A stretch of 64,000 nt of DNA from Serinicoccus marinus DSM 15273 (GTDB taxonomy: Bacteria > Actinomycetota > Actinomycetes > Actinomycetales > Dermatophilaceae), in assembly GCF_008386315.1 (NCBI RefSeq), contig NZ_CP043808.1:2418001-2482000 (forward strand), given 5' to 3'. The position numbers and the translations under genes are program-made. Position 1 is the first letter of the stretch, and each line of letters begins with the position of its first letter. Below the pieces are notes generated by a model. That model did no database searches. It was not told the DNA's origin and worked only from the letters and a program-made list of their open reading frames with translations. Shown in pieces: positions 34,862 to 44,282 of the stretch.

Positions 34862-36112
34862 ATGAGCGAGGAACTCACGACCGGCGCGGTGCTGCCGCTG
34901 CTGCTGGCCCTGGCCGTCGGACTGGTGCTGGGCTGGCTGCTGGCCCGCAGCGGCGCGGCAGCGCGCTCGGCGAGGGCGCAGACCGAGGTGGCGCTGGCCC
35001 GCGCCTCTCGGGACCAGGCGCACGCGGAGGCCGCCGAGCTGCGGCTGGAGCTGGACGGCGTGTCCTCCCGCGAGGACCAGGACTCCCGCACCGCGGCCGA
35101 GCTCGCACCGCTGCGGGCGGCCCTGGACCGGGTCGAGCAGCAGGTGCGGACGCTGGAGCGCGACCGGGTGGAGCACTTCGGCCAGGTCGGCGAGCACCTG
35201 GACCAGGTCGCCACCCAGACGAGGGCACTGCGGGAGCAGACCGCCGCCCTCTCGGGCGCCTTGTCCGCGTCCGGGACCCGGGGCACCTGGGGCGAGGTGC
35301 AGCTGCGCCGGGTGATGGAGCATGCCGGCATGCTCGCGCGCTGCGACTTCGACGAGCAGGTGAGCGCGATCAGCCGGCACGATGCCCGGGTCCGGCCCGA
35401 CGCCGTGGTCCGGCTGCCCGGAGACAAGGTCATCGTGGTGGACAGCAAGGCCCCGTTGTCCGCCTTCCTGCGCGCACAGGCCCCGGAGCGGTCCGGTGAC
35501 GAGGTCGACGCGCTGCTGGGCGAGCACGCGGCGGCGCTGCGCACGCACGTCGACGGGCTGGCCGCGAAGGACTACTGGTCGGCCTTCGCCACCTCACCGG
35601 AGCTGGTCGTGTGCTTCGTGCCCAGCGACGCGGTGCTCGCCGCCGCCCTGCGGGCCGCCCCGGACCTCTACGACCACGCGCAGTCCCGCAAGGTCGTGCT
35701 GGCCTCTCCGGCGACGCTCTTGGCGGTGCTGCGGGCGACCGCCCTGGCCTGGCAGCAGGACGCCCTGGCCGGCAACGCCCGAGAGCTGCTCGCCCTGGGC
35801 AGCGAGCTGCACCAGCGGCTCGGCACGGTGGGGCGGCACACCCGGGCCATGGGGTCCGCGCTCCGGCGCTCGGTCGAGACCTACAACCAGCTCGTGGGCA
35901 CGCTGGAGTCCCGGGTCATGGTCACCTCGCGGCGGATGAGCGAGCTCGGGCTCGCCGAGGCGGGCCCGGAGCCGTTGCCGGTCCTCGAGTCCGCCCCCCG
36001 ACCCGTCGCCGAGGACTGGCTGGCCGTGGAGCTGGAGCAGGGCACGCCGAGCAGGTCGGAGGAGCAGGACGCGGCCGCGGCACGGGGCACGCGGCGCCGG
36101 GAGGTGGGCTGA
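34862..36112 (+). CDS. rmuC: DNA recombination protein RmuC
   Basis: A 416-residue protein with an N-terminal membrane helix (LLLALAVGLVLGWLLA), a long coiled coil (about 40-130) and the RmuC nuclease-like domain: GTRGTWGEVQLRRVMEHAGM, RPDAVVRLPGDKVIVVDSKAPL (PD-(D/E)xK type), KDYWSAFATSPELVVCFVPS and SPATLLAVLRATALAWQQD. RmuC limits DNA inversions and rearrangements. The start ATG 34862 is clear; the gene is intact and probably monocistronic. Confidence 0.92.
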   Translation: MSEELTTGAVLPLLLALAVGLVLGWLLARSGAAARSARAQTEVALARASRDQAHAEAAELRLELDGVSSREDQDSRTAAELAPLRAALDRVEQQVRTLERDRVEHFGQVGEHLDQVATQTRALREQTAALSGALSASGTRGTWGEVQLRRVMEHAGMLARCDFDEQVSAISRHDARVRPDAVVRLPGDKVIVVDSKAPLSAFLRAQAPERSGDEVDALLGEHAAALRTHVDGLAAKDYWSAFATSPELVVCFVPSDAVLAAALRAAPDLYDHAQSRKVVLASPATLLAVLRATALAWQQDALAGNARELLALGSELHQRLGTVGRHTRAMGSALRRSVETYNQLVGTLESRVMVTSRRMSELGLAEAGPEPLPVLESAPRPVAEDWLAVELEQGTPSRSEEQDAAAARGTRRREVG

Positions 36113-36143
36113 TCCGGCGACCGGGCCGACCCCCGGCCGCGGC

Positions 36144-36890
36144 TCACGCCTCCTCGAGCTCCTGCAGGAAGGCGCGTCCGCGCTCGCTCGTCGGCTGCTG
36201 CAGCACCTGGGTCGGCGGGCCCTGCTCCGCGATGCCGCCGTCGGCCAGCAGGACAACCCGGTCCGCGGCCTGGCGGGCGAAGCGCATCTCGTGCGTCACC
36301 ACCACCATGGTCATCCCCTCCGAGGCGAGGTCACGCATGACGCTGAGCACCTCACCCACGAGCTCGGGGTCCAGCGCGGAGGTCGGCTCGTCGAAGAGCA
36401 TGACGGCGGGGTCCATGGCCAGGGCCCGCGCGATGGCGACACGCTGCTGCTGCCCGCCAGACAGGTTGTCCGGGTAGGCGTCGGTCTTGTGCTCCAGCCC
36501 GACCCGTTCGAGCAGGCTGCGAGCCTTCTCCCGGGCCTGCTCACCGCTGCGGCCGAGCACCTCGCGCTGGGCCACCGCGATGTTCTCCCCCACCGTCATG
36601 TGGGGGAAGAGGTTGAAGGCCTGGAAGACCATGCCGATCCGTGACCGGATGTGGTTCAACCGCTTCTCCGTGTAGGCGAGCTCCTCGCCATCCACCTCGA
36701 TGCTGCCCTCGGTGATCCGCTCCAGCCCGTTGATGCACCGCAGCAGGGTGGACTTGCCGGCGCCCGAGGGGCCGATCAGCGTCACCACCTCGCCGCTGGT
36801 GACGTCCAGGTCGATCCCGTCGAGGACGGTCGTGGTCCCGAACCGCTTGACGATGCCGCGCATCCGGACCAGGGGTGTGTCGTCGCTCAT
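36144..36890 (-). CDS. Polar amino acid ABC transporter ATPase (GlnQ-like)
   Basis: A 248-residue ATPase: Walker [20 protein letters not shown]-loop [15 protein letters not shown], signature [17 protein letters not shown], Walker [15 protein letters not shown] and H-loop [10 protein letters not shown]. The PAAT-family pattern is strong. ATG 36890 overlaps the permease stop by 4 bases. The last gene of a three-gene uptake operon. Confidence 0.95.
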   Translation of the reverse strand: MSDDTPLVRMRGIVKRFGTTTVLDGIDLDVTSGEVVTLIGPSGAGKSTLLRCINGLERITEGSIEVDGEELAYTEKRLNHIRSRIGMVFQAFNLFPHMTVGENIAVAQREVLGRSGEQAREKARSLLERVGLEHKTDAYPDNLSGGQQQRVAIARALAMDPAVMLFDEPTSALDPELVGEVLSVMRDLASEGMTMVVVTHEMRFARQAADRVVLLADGGIAEQGPPTQVLQQPTSERGRAFLQELEEA

Positions 36891-37552
36891 GATGTCGCAG
36901 GCCTCCTGTGCTTGCTCAGCCGGTGCTCCAGGGCGTTGACCGCCGCCGTCAGCGCCAGCACGATGGCCAGGTAGAAGACGGCGACCGCGATGTAGGCCTC
37001 CATCTCCTGGTAGGTGCTCGCCGCCACGTTCCGCGAGGTCTGGAACAGCTCGGTCATGCCGATGAAGGAGACCAGCGAGGAGTCCTTCACCGCGATGATG
37101 TACTGGTTGCCCAGCACCGGCAGCGTCGTCCGCAGCGCCAGCGGCGCCTGGACCCGCTTGAGCGTCTTCATCTTCGACATCCCGAGCGAGCGGGACGCCT
37201 CGGTCAGCCCCTTCGGCACCGCCTGGAAGCCCGAACGGATGATCTCGGCGATGTAGGCCGAGTTGTGGAACGCCAGCGCCAGCGCCCCGGCCCAGAAGGC
37301 CGGGAGCGTGACGATCATGGTCAGGCCGAAGTAGATGATGAAGATCTGGGTGATCAGCGGTGTGCCGCGCACCAACCCGATGTATGCGGTCGCGAGCCAC
37401 CTCAGCACCCGCACCTTGCTCATCGCGAGGGCCGCGATCAGCGCACCGAGGACCATCGCCATGGCGATGGCTGCGGCGCTGATTCGCAGGGTGACCCAGG
37501 CGGCCTCGGTGAACAGCGGCGCATACTCCACGAACAGGTCGAAGAAGCCCAC
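36887..37552 (-). CDS. Polar amino acid ABC transporter permease
   Basis: A 221-residue His/Glu/Gln/Arg/opine-type permease; the GTG at 37552 ([20 protein letters not shown]) begins where family homology begins, 13 bases after the binding-protein stop. Five membrane segments are expected; the EAA loop is seen as [20 protein letters not shown]. Forms a homodimeric channel. Confidence 0.92.
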   Translation of the reverse strand: MGFFDLFVEYAPLFTEAAWVTLRISAAAIAMAMVLGALIAALAMSKVRVLRWLATAYIGLVRGTPLITQIFIIYFGLTMIVTLPAFWAGALALAFHNSAYIAEIIRSGFQAVPKGLTEASRSLGMSKMKTLKRVQAPLALRTTLPVLGNQYIIAVKDSSLVSFIGMTELFQTSRNVAASTYQEMEAYIAVAVFYLAIVLALTAAVNALEHRLSKHRRPATS

Positions 37553-37565
37553 GGGCCGGCGTCCC

Positions 37566-38471
37566 TCAGTCCGTGGTCGTCGCGGCGTCGTCGGTGCTGC
37601 CGGCACCGTCGTCGGTGGCGCCACCGGAGCCGGAGATGTCCTGGCCGAAGTACTCGGTGCTGATCTCGCCGTAGGTGCCGTTCTCGACGATGGTGGCCAG
37701 CGCCGTGTTCAGCTCCTCGACCAGCGCGGTGTTGCCCTTCTTCACCGCGAACGCCGGCTCCTCGGTGTAGAGCGGGTCGCCGCAGGGGACGAGGTCGAGC
37801 CCGGCCTCGTTGATCTGGTAGAGCCCGACGAGCCGGTCGGTCATCGCCGCATCGAGGCGACCGGTCCCGACGTCCCGCAGCGCCGTGATGTCGGAGGAGA
37901 AGGTGCGGACCTCGCCGACCCAGTCGCCGCCGTTGTCGTTGAGCCAGTCCTGGTATGTCGTACCGGCCGCGACCCCGATGGAGGGCTGGTCCATCTGGTC
38001 GAGCGAGGTGCACTCCGTGCCGCTGGCGACGAAGGCCTGGGCACCCGAGCTGTAGTAGCCGTCGCTGAACTCGACCTGGGTGGCCCGCTCCTCGGTCGGC
38101 GTCATCGAGGCGATGAGCACGTCGTAGCGGTTCGCCCCCAGTCCGCCGATGAGGGTGTCGAAGGCCCCGGTCTGGGGCACCATCTCCAGGCCCAGCTCGT
38201 CGGCGATGGCCTGGCCGATGTCGTGGTCGAAACCGGTGAGGGTGTTGCCCTCGAAGTAGCTGAACGGCTGGAACTCGCCGCTCATCGCGACGACGAGCTC
38301 GCCGTCGTTGATCAGCTGTGCCTCGGAGGCGTCACCGGTGGAGCCGGCGCCGGACTCGGAGCCTCCCCCGGCCCCGCTGTCGGTGGAGCCGTCGTCGCCG
38401 CAGGCGGCGAGGACGAGGGACGAGGCGGCGGCGAGCGCCACCAGGCCGGCACGGAAGGACGTGGTTGCCAT
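37566..38471 (-). CDS. Amino acid ABC transporter substrate-binding lipoprotein
   Basis: A 301-residue type II binding protein. Signal peptide and lipobox VLAAC (Cys about 24), Asp/Ser/Gly-rich linker, then LVVAMSGEFQPFSYFEGNTL-TGFDHDIGQAIADELG, the SBP_bac_3 opening, and DVLIASMTPTEERATQVEFS. CAGGAG lies about 10 bases upstream of ATG 38471. The upstream 276 bases to the ispH terminator hold the promoter and no gene that I can see. Confidence 0.93.
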   Translation of the reverse strand: MATTSFRAGLVALAAASSLVLAACGDDGSTDSGAGGGSESGAGSTGDASEAQLINDGELVVAMSGEFQPFSYFEGNTLTGFDHDIGQAIADELGLEMVPQTGAFDTLIGGLGANRYDVLIASMTPTEERATQVEFSDGYYSSGAQAFVASGTECTSLDQMDQPSIGVAAGTTYQDWLNDNGGDWVGEVRTFSSDITALRDVGTGRLDAAMTDRLVGLYQINEAGLDLVPCGDPLYTEEPAFAVKKGNTALVEELNTALATIVENGTYGEISTEYFGQDISGSGGATDDGAGSTDDAATTTD

Positions 38472-38747
38472 TGCTGCAGAACTCCTGCGGTCGCGGGGGC
38501 GGCAGGAGCACGCCCCCTCGGGTGCCGGACGGGACCGGCCTGCGGCTCACCCGGCCTCGGCCCGGGGACCGTCAAGGCTCCCGGGCGGGCTCGAGGGGCG
38601 GCGCGGCCCGTCAGCCCTCCCACCATGGCAGGTCGTGAAAGGGTCTCCGAACCCGAACGGCCGAGGGTTGACGATGACGGGTCGACCTGCTATCACACAC
38701 CCGGTGACCTGCGACGCAGCCCCAAGCGGACCGCGAGCGCCCCGGCG

Positions 38748-38784
38748 GGACCGTTATCGGATCGTGACCTCAGCGCAACGGTCC
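38748..38784. terminator. Hairpin at the 3' end of ispH
   Basis: GGACCGTT (38748-38755) pairs with AACGGTCC (38777-38784), overlapping the ispH stop at 38770. Perfect 8-bp stem, 21-base loop, no T-tract. Terminator role inferred. Confidence 0.4.
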
Positions 38785-39858
38785 GTGACCGCTGCCGCTC
38801 GGGATCGAGCTCGGGTCGTGCCGCACCTTGGAGGTCTGCTGACCGGCGGCCTTGAGGTCGCGGCGCAGCTCGTTGGGCAGGGCGAAGAGCAGCGACTCCT
38901 CGGCCGCCGTCACCGCCGACACATCGGCATATCCGCGAGCCGCCAGCCAGTCCAGCACGTCGCGGACGAGGACCTCGGGGACGCTGGCCCCGCTGGTGAC
39001 GCCAACCGTGGTCACGCCCTCCAGCCAGGCCTCGTCGATCTCGTCGGCGTAGTCGACCAGGTGCCCGTCGCGCGAGCCGTACTCCAGCGCGACCTCGACC
39101 AGCCGCTTGGAGTTCGACGAGTTCTGCGAGCCGACGACGATCATGAGGTCGCAGTCGGAGGCCATCTGCTTGACGGCGACCTGCCGGTTCTGGGTCGCGT
39201 AGCAGATGTCGTCGCTGGGCGGGTCCTGCAGCTTCGGGAACTTCTCGCGCAGGCGGCGGACCGTCTCCATCGTCTCGTCGACGCTGAGGGTGGTCTGGGA
39301 GAGCCACACGACCTTCTCCGGGTCGCGGACCTCCACGTGGTCGACGTCCTCGGGGCTCTCGACCAGGGTGATGTGGTCCGGTGCCTCCCCCGCGGTGCCC
39401 TCCACCTCCTCGTGCCCCTCGTGCCCGACGAGCAGGATGTCGTAGTCGTCGTCCGCGAAGCGGACCGCCTCACGGTGCACCTTGGTGACCAGCGGGCAGG
39501 TCGCGTCGATCGTCTTGAGCGAGAGCTGGCGGGCCTCCTCGTGCACCGTCGGGCTGACGCCGTGCGCGGAGAAGATGACGCGGGCGCCCTCGGGCACCTC
39601 GTCGGTCTCCTCCACGAAGATCGCGCCGCGCTTCTCCAGGGTCCGGACGACGTGCTTGTTGTGCACGATCTCCTTGCGCACGTAGACCGGCGGGCCGTAG
39701 AGCTCCAGCGCCTTCTCCACCGTCACGACGGCCCGGTCCACCCCGGCGCAGTAGCCGCGGGGCGCCGCCAGCAGCACGCGCCTGCCCGTCCGGTCAGCAG
39801 CCGCCTCCGGCACGTCCATGGTCTCGGTCGGTCGGGTCGAGGGTGTTGCAGAAGTCAC
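38770..39858 (-). CDS. ispH: 4-hydroxy-3-methylbut-2-enyl diphosphate reductase
   Basis: A 362-residue iron-sulfur reductase, the last step of the MEP isoprenoid pathway. The three cluster cysteines are seen: [24 protein letters not shown] and [17 protein letters not shown] and FSAHGVSP carry the substrate histidines, and SSNSKRL and [11 protein letters not shown] complete the family pattern. The start used gives a 27-residue leader before [13 protein letters not shown]; shorter starts are possible. Confidence 0.96.
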   Translation of the reverse strand: MTSATPSTRPTETMDVPEAAADRTGRRVLLAAPRGYCAGVDRAVVTVEKALELYGPPVYVRKEIVHNKHVVRTLEKRGAIFVEETDEVPEGARVIFSAHGVSPTVHEEARQLSLKTIDATCPLVTKVHREAVRFADDDYDILLVGHEGHEEVEGTAGEAPDHITLVESPEDVDHVEVRDPEKVVWLSQTTLSVDETMETVRRLREKFPKLQDPPSDDICYATQNRQVAVKQMASDCDLMIVVGSQNSSNSKRLVEVALEYGSRDGHLVDYADEIDEAWLEGVTTVGVTSGASVPEVLVRDVLDWLAARGYADVSAVTAAEESLLFALPNELRRDLKAAGQQTSKVRHDPSSIPSGSGHGPLR

Positions 39859-39867
39859 GGGACAAGT

Positions 39868-40632
39868 CTAGGTGCTGAGGCTGGACGGTCCGTGAACGCC
39901 GACGACGGCCTCCCGCAGCGTGGACGCGACCGCCTCCGCGTGGGTCGACGGCATGAGATGGGTGGCGGCCGGGACCGTGACCACACGGGCTCCGCCGGCC
40001 GCGCGCGCGAAGCGGCCCGCGTGGATGCGCATCTGGTCGAGCTGACCGTTGACGATGGTCACCGGGCACCTCACCGCCCGCAGCAGCTCCGGGCGGGCCT
40101 CACGCATGACCAGGTCCCACGCCGCCGGCAACGCCGCGTAGGCCGCGCCGTCCGGGAGCGCGTCGGCGTGCTCGCCCCGCGCCCCGAGGAGGCGCATCAG
40201 CGCGTTGGCCGCGCCAGCGGTGCGGTCCGCGCCAAGGACGGGCAGCGCCCGGGCGAACCCCCGGTAGACCACGGTCAGCGGTCCCCGCGGGTCGGCACTC
40301 GCCCCGACGAGGACGAGACCGCCCAGCGCGTCGGGGTGCCGCGCGGCCCACATCATCGCGAGGTATCCCCCGAGCGAGTGACCTGCCAGCACCGGCGGAC
40401 GACCCCGACCCACGGCTCCGCCGCCGGCCTCGGCGACGGCCGCCCCGATGGTCGCCAGCGCCGACTCGCGGGTGAAGGGCTCGGCGACGCGCGCACCATG
40501 ACCCGGCAGGTCCACGGTCACCAGGTCGATCTCGGGCAGCAGCGCCCGGTAGGGCTCCCACTGCGCCCGGCTCATCCGGGTGCCGTGCAGCAGCACCATC
40601 GCGGGCCGCCGCGCCGTTGCGTCCTCCGGCAT
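39868..40632 (-). CDS. Alpha/beta hydrolase
   Basis: A 254-residue hydrolase from ATG 40632. Motifs: MVLLHGTRMSRAQWEPY (oxyanion region), DLPGHGARVAEPF, nucleophile elbow LAGHSLGGYLAMMWAARHPD (Ser about 98) and the terminal histidine in VPAATHLMPS. An aspartate candidate is in VNGQLDQMRIH. Substrate unknown. It lies 9 bases upstream of ispH on the same strand, so the two are co-transcribed. Confidence 0.85.
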   Translation of the reverse strand: MPEDATARRPAMVLLHGTRMSRAQWEPYRALLPEIDLVTVDLPGHGARVAEPFTRESALATIGAAVAEAGGGAVGRGRPPVLAGHSLGGYLAMMWAARHPDALGGLVLVGASADPRGPLTVVYRGFARALPVLGADRTAGAANALMRLLGARGEHADALPDGAAYAALPAAWDLVMREARPELLRAVRCPVTIVNGQLDQMRIHAGRFARAAGGARVVTVPAATHLMPSTHAEAVASTLREAVVGVHGPSSLST

Positions 40633-40666
40633 AGGCAGGAGTGTGCCCCGCCGCAGGACCCAGGTC

Positions 40667-40770
40667 GACCGGGGATGTCGCGCCCCGGCAGGAGATCCAC
40701 GGTCGGCTCCACCGAGGTATGCCCGCTCCGACCGGGGACGTCGCGCCCCGGGCGGACATCCACGGTCGGC
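40667..40770. repeat. Pair of 41-bp palindromic repeats
   Basis: Units at 40667-40707 and 40730-40770 (63-base period) share GACCGGGGA(T/C)GTCGCGCCCC and ATCCACGGTCGGC. Each unit is itself a hairpin: the GACCGGGGAT start pairs with the ATCCACGGTC end with one mismatch. They lie between the divergent hydrolase and xseA genes. REP-like element or paired operator. Confidence 0.7.
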
Positions 40771-40796
40771 GCGGGCACGCGGCATACCCTGGCGTC

Positions 40797-42032
40797 GTGC
40801 CGACGCCCTCGTTGCCCCCGACCGCCCGGGAGACCACGGCCTCCTCGCCGTGGCCGGTGCGCACGCTGTCCATGAAGATCAGCGACTACGTCGACAAGAT
40901 GTCGCCGCTGTGGGTCGAGGGCCAGATCGTCCAGCTCAACCGGCGCCCGGGGATGTCGACCGCCTTCCTCACCCTGCGCGACACCGATGTGGACATGTCC
41001 CTGTCGGTGGCGCTCCCCACCGGGGCCCTGGACGCGATGCCCGCACCCCCGGAGACCGGTGCCCGCGTCGTGGTCCACGCCAAGCCCACCTTCTGGGCCA
41101 AGCGCGGCACGCTGCAGCTCGAGGCACGGCAGATGCGCCACGTCGGCGTCGGCGAGCTGCTGGCGCGGCTGGAGCACCTCAAGCAGCTGCTGCGCAGCGA
41201 GGGTCTCTTCGAGCCGGGGCGCAAGCGGGCGCTGCCCTTCCTCCCCCGCCGGGTCGGGCTCATCACGGGCCGCGCCACCGCGGCCGAGCGGGACGTCCTC
41301 GCCGGTGTCGCCCGCCGGTGGCCCGCGGCGGTGGTCGAGGTGCGGCAGGTGGCGGTCCAGGGCACCGACACGGTGTCCGCGGTCACCGCAGCCCTGCGCG
41401 AGCTGGACGAGATGCCGGAGGTGGAGGTCGTCGTCATCGCACGCGGCGGCGGCTCCTTCGAGGACCTGCTGCCCTTCTCCAACGAGACCCTGGTGCGGGC
41501 GGTGTCCGCCGCGCGGACCCCCGTCGTCTCGGCGATCGGGCACGAGAGCGACAGCCCGCTGCTCGACTTCGTCGCCGACCTGCGTGCGTCCACCCCCACC
41601 CACGCTGCGGCGGCCGTCGTCCCCGACGTCGCCGACGAGCTGCGCGGGCTGACCACGGTGCGGACCCGCGCCCGACGTGAGATGGCTACCCGCGTCTCCC
41701 GCGAGCGGGAGCGGCTGCGCGAGCTCATGGCGCGCCCGGTCATGGCCGACCGCGCCGCGATCGTCGCCCAGCACCGGCGGGAGGTCACCGAGGCCCACCG
41801 CCGGGGCCGTGCGGTCCTGGAGGGTCGCCTCGACCTGGAGCGCGACCGCAGCGACCAGCTGGTGCGGCACCTGCGGGCGGTCTCCCCCCAGCACACGCTG
41901 CAGCGGGGGTATGCCGTCGTCCGCCACGGCGACGGCGTCATCGTGCGCGACCGGGACGAGGTCGACGCCGACGAGCTGCTGCGGGTCACCGTGGCGCACG
42001 GGGACTTCGCGGTCCGGCCGGTGGGCCGCTGA
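40797..42032 (+). CDS. xseA: Exodeoxyribonuclease VII large subunit
   Basis: A 411-residue protein. GTG 40797 gives MPTPSLPPTARETTASSPWP-VRTLSMKISDYV, the standard N-terminus in this group. OB-fold region about 30-120 (LWVEGQIVQLN), then LPFLPRRVGLITGRATAAERD and the catalytic core VVIARGGGSFEDLLPFSNE and VSAIGHESDSPLLDFVADLR, then a coiled coil. With XseB it degrades single-stranded DNA. Intact. Confidence 0.95.
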   Translation: MPTPSLPPTARETTASSPWPVRTLSMKISDYVDKMSPLWVEGQIVQLNRRPGMSTAFLTLRDTDVDMSLSVALPTGALDAMPAPPETGARVVVHAKPTFWAKRGTLQLEARQMRHVGVGELLARLEHLKQLLRSEGLFEPGRKRALPFLPRRVGLITGRATAAERDVLAGVARRWPAAVVEVRQVAVQGTDTVSAVTAALRELDEMPEVEVVVIARGGGSFEDLLPFSNETLVRAVSAARTPVVSAIGHESDSPLLDFVADLRASTPTHAAAAVVPDVADELRGLTTVRTRARREMATRVSRERERLRELMARPVMADRAAIVAQHRREVTEAHRRGRAVLEGRLDLERDRSDQLVRHLRAVSPQHTLQRGYAVVRHGDGVIVRDRDEVDADELLRVTVAHGDFAVRPVGR

Positions 42033-42071
42033 CGCGACGAGCAGCCGGTCGAACCTACGCCCGCAGCCGGC

Positions 42072-42269
42072 TCAGGCGTCGGTGGGCGGCCCCTCCGGCG
42101 CGGGCTCGGGCGCAGGCTCGGGCTCCATGGGCCCTGGCTCGGACGGGGCGGGCTCCGCCGGGCCGGGCTCGGAGGGTCGTGGCTCGTCGGGAGCCGGTTC
42201 TGAGGGCCTCGGCTCGGACGGGGTCGGCTCGGGCGGGGTGGGCTCGGACGTCTGCGGTTGGTCGCTCAT
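42072..42269 (-). CDS. Pro/Glu/Ser-rich low-complexity small protein
   Basis: A 65-residue frame from ATG 42269 (MSDQPQTSEPTPPEPTPSEP) made almost entirely of PSEP/PAEP repeats, on the strand opposite xseA and xseB. A GGAG-containing leader precedes the ATG. Low complexity makes coding status uncertain; it resembles linker-type disordered peptides. No function can be assigned. Confidence 0.35.
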   Translation of the reverse strand: MSDQPQTSEPTPPEPTPSEPRPSEPAPDEPRPSEPGPAEPAPSEPGPMEPEPAPEPAPEGPPTDA

Positions 42270-42367
42270 CGCACGCTCCTGCTCCTCGGTCGTGGTGCCT
42301 CGCACCGTACCGCCGGGCAGGGCCGGTGGCTCGCCGGAGCGTCGCAGCTGCCGGATACCCTGGCCCG

Positions 42368-42634
42368 ATGAGCGAGTCCAGGGACGAATCCACCCCCGCG
42401 ACCCCCGTGGTCGAGCTCAGCTACGAGCAGGCCCGCGACGAGCTGGTCGCCCTGGTCGCGCGGATCGAGTCGGGCCAGGTGCCGCTCGAGGAGGCCATGA
42501 CGCTCTGGGAGCGCGGCGAGGAGCTCGCCGCGCACTGCCAGACCAAGCTCGACGCGGCGCAGGAGAGCCTCGACCGGTCCACCCAGGACGGCCGACCGCC
42601 GGACGGGACGGCCGCGGAGGACCCCGACGACTAG
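42368..42634 (+). CDS. xseB: Exodeoxyribonuclease VII small subunit
   Basis: An 88-residue protein with the XseB helical hairpin: LSYEQARDELVALVARIESG-QVPLEEAMTLWERGEELAAH-CQTKLDAAQESLD. ATG 42368 starts after the canonical gap from xseA. A mobile region begins two bases after the stop. Confidence 0.95.
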   Translation: MSESRDESTPATPVVELSYEQARDELVALVARIESGQVPLEEAMTLWERGEELAAHCQTKLDAAQESLDRSTQDGRPPDGTAAEDPDD

Positions 42635-42635
42635 A

Positions 42636-42930
42636 TGTACTGACCGGGCACGTTGGTCGAGAGAGTGTGACGCGCTGATCTGAGTGATGGCGCACGAGGG
42701 CCTCCCGCGGTGAAGTGGAACTGTCTAGGTATCCGCTCTGCTCACAGGAGGCCCTCGTGTCCCACGCTAACGCTGCTCTGACTCCACGGGCTCGGCTCAC
42801 GGTCGCCCGTCTGGTGATCGATCAGCACGTTCCGATCGCGGAGGTAGCGGCCCGGTTCCAGTGTTCCTGGCCCACGGTCAAGCGGTGGGCCGACCGGCAC
42901 ACGGCCGGTGAACCGCCCCGGGTTCCGCCA
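42636..42930 (+). mobile_element. IS481-family element, left-end remnant
   Basis: The terminal sequence TGTACTGACCGGGCACGTTG starts 2 bases after the xseB stop. A transposase start with a perfect ribosome site (AGGAGG, GTG 42757) follows. The element is cut off at about 42915-42930 by the flank of the oxidoreductase gene; catalytic domain and right end are missing. Confidence 0.7.
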
Positions 42931-42939
42931 CCCCGATGA
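42757..42939 (+). pseudogene. IS481 transposase, N-terminal fragment
   Basis: The GTG start gives MSHANAALTPRARLTVARLV and VPIAEVAARFQCSWPTVKRW, the leucine-zipper/helix-turn-helix head of IS481 transposases. After about 55 residues homology stops; the frame ends at 42939 with unrelated codons. DDE residues are absent. Confidence 0.75.
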
Positions 42940-42949
42940 AATCACGAGG

Positions 42950-43813
42950 TTAGGCGAGCGCGGCGAGGAGACCTTCCTTGAGGCTGGTGGTGGGGCGTCC
43001 GATGAGCGCGGAGAGCTCGCCGGTGGCGCCGGCGAGGAGGCCGTCGGCGATGTTCGCATCCAGGGCCGCCATCAACCGCGCGACCTCCTCGGGCATTCCG
43101 GTGCCGGTGAGCATCTCGACAAGCGTCGGTCCGTCCACACGCTGGTAGGTGACGGGTTTGCCGATGATCTGGCCGATCGTGGCGGCGAGTTCGTCATAGT
43201 CCCACGCCTGGTCCCCGGAGAGCTCGTACACCGTGCCACTGTGCCCCGCGCCGACCAGCACGGCGGCAGCGCCGTCGGCGTAATCGGCGCGGGAGGCGCT
43301 GGCGACACGGCCGTCGCCGACCGCCGCGACAACGGCTCCGGTCTGGCGGGCAGTCGCCACCTGCGGCAGATAGTTCTCGGTGTACCAGCCGTTGCGGAGG
43401 ATCGTGTAGTCCAGTCCTGACGCGGTCAGGTATTCCTCGGTGGCCTTGTGCTCGGCCGCGACCACGAGCTCGCTCGTGGTCGCCTTGGGTGCGCTCGTGT
43501 AGACCACGCGACCCACTCCCGCGGTCCGAGCGGCGTCGATGACATTGACGTGCTGCGGCACGCGCTGGCCGACCTCGCTGCCCGAGACCAGCAGCAACGT
43601 CTCCACGCCGGTCAGCGCCGACTCCAGCGCGGCGCGGTCTTCGTACGAGGCGACGCGCACCTGCACGCCCTTCGCCGCCAGGTGCTCCGCCTTCTTCTGG
43701 TCACGGACCAAGGCGACGAGACTCGCCGCGGACCGGGACTCGAGCAGCTTCTCGATCACAAGGCCTCCGAGGTGACCGGTGGCGCCGGTGACGGCGATCA
43801 ACGAATCCGACAT
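42950..43813 (-). CDS. NAD(P)-binding NmrA/QorB-like oxidoreductase
   Basis: A 287-residue atypical short-chain dehydrogenase: GATGHLGGLVIEKLLE (G-x2-G-x2-G), YTSAPKATTSELVVAAEHKA-TEEYLTASGLDYTILRNGWY, the pattern of type 2 NAD(P)H:quinone oxidoreductases (QorB/YtfG) and NmrA regulators. ATG 43813. It forms a two-gene unit with doxX (28 bases apart), which is typically under MarR- or HxlR-type redox control. It lies in the mobile region. Confidence 0.85.
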   Translation of the reverse strand: MSDSLIAVTGATGHLGGLVIEKLLESRSAASLVALVRDQKKAEHLAAKGVQVRVASYEDRAALESALTGVETLLLVSGSEVGQRVPQHVNVIDAARTAGVGRVVYTSAPKATTSELVVAAEHKATEEYLTASGLDYTILRNGWYTENYLPQVATARQTGAVVAAVGDGRVASASRADYADGAAAVLVGAGHSGTVYELSGDQAWDYDELAATIGQIIGKPVTYQRVDGPTLVEMLTGTGMPEEVARLMAALDANIADGLLAGATGELSALIGRPTTSLKEGLLAALA

Positions 43814-43822
43814 AGAACACTC

Positions 43823-43860
43823 CTCAGTTGGTGACGGCGATTCAGTTGGTGACGGCGATG
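43823..43860. repeat. 19-bp tandem duplication at the 3' end of doxX
   Basis: TCAGTTGGTGACGGCGAT occurs at 43823-43840 and again at 43842-43859, one base apart. It duplicates the end of the doxX coding sequence, including its stop. Probably a simple slippage product. Confidence 0.8.
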
Positions 43861-44210
43861 AACCCGAGCACTGCGCTGGCAACCGCCAGCACGCCGAGAA
43901 TGGCGGGGAACAGCGGGGGCTCCTTGCGACGAATGTGGGTCACGACGGCGCCGATCATGATGATCGCAAGGCCGATCGCCGCGATCGGCGTCAGCACCGG
44001 CACGATCCCGGTGAGCAGGGGGACGATGAGGCCAACGGCGCCGAGGACCTCGAGCGCGCCGATGAGCTTGACGGTGCCGGCGGAGAAGTCTTCGACATAG
44101 CTCATACCGGACGCGGCCAGGGCGTCTTTGCCGCGCAGGAGCTTCATGCCCCCGGCACCGAGAAAGGCCAGGGCGAGCAGGCCGTTGATGATCCAGAGTG
44201 CGAGGAGCAT
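43842..44210 (-). CDS. DoxX-family membrane protein
   Basis: A 122-residue protein with four membrane segments, starting MLLALWIINGLLALAFLGAG and containing GGMKLLRGKDAL and LIGALEVLGAVGLIVPLLTG, characteristic of DoxX. First gene of a unit with the QorB-like gene. DoxX proteins associate with oxidoreductases in thiol/oxidative stress responses; specific role unknown. Confidence 0.85.
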   Translation of the reverse strand: MLLALWIINGLLALAFLGAGGMKLLRGKDALAASGMSYVEDFSAGTVKLIGALEVLGAVGLIVPLLTGIVPVLTPIAAIGLAIIMIGAVVTHIRRKEPPLFPAILGVLAVASAVLGFIAVTN

Positions 44211-44282
44211 GCAGGTTCCATTCTGCGAGTGGAAGCGTCGGCCCCCCCGTGACGGGAGTAGGTCCGCCGATCCAGACGATCA

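Noticed and set aside
43779..44252. 157-residue plus-strand frame opposite doxX
   Set aside because: Shadow of doxX and the qorB 5' end; Asp/Gly/Glu-rich with no motif.
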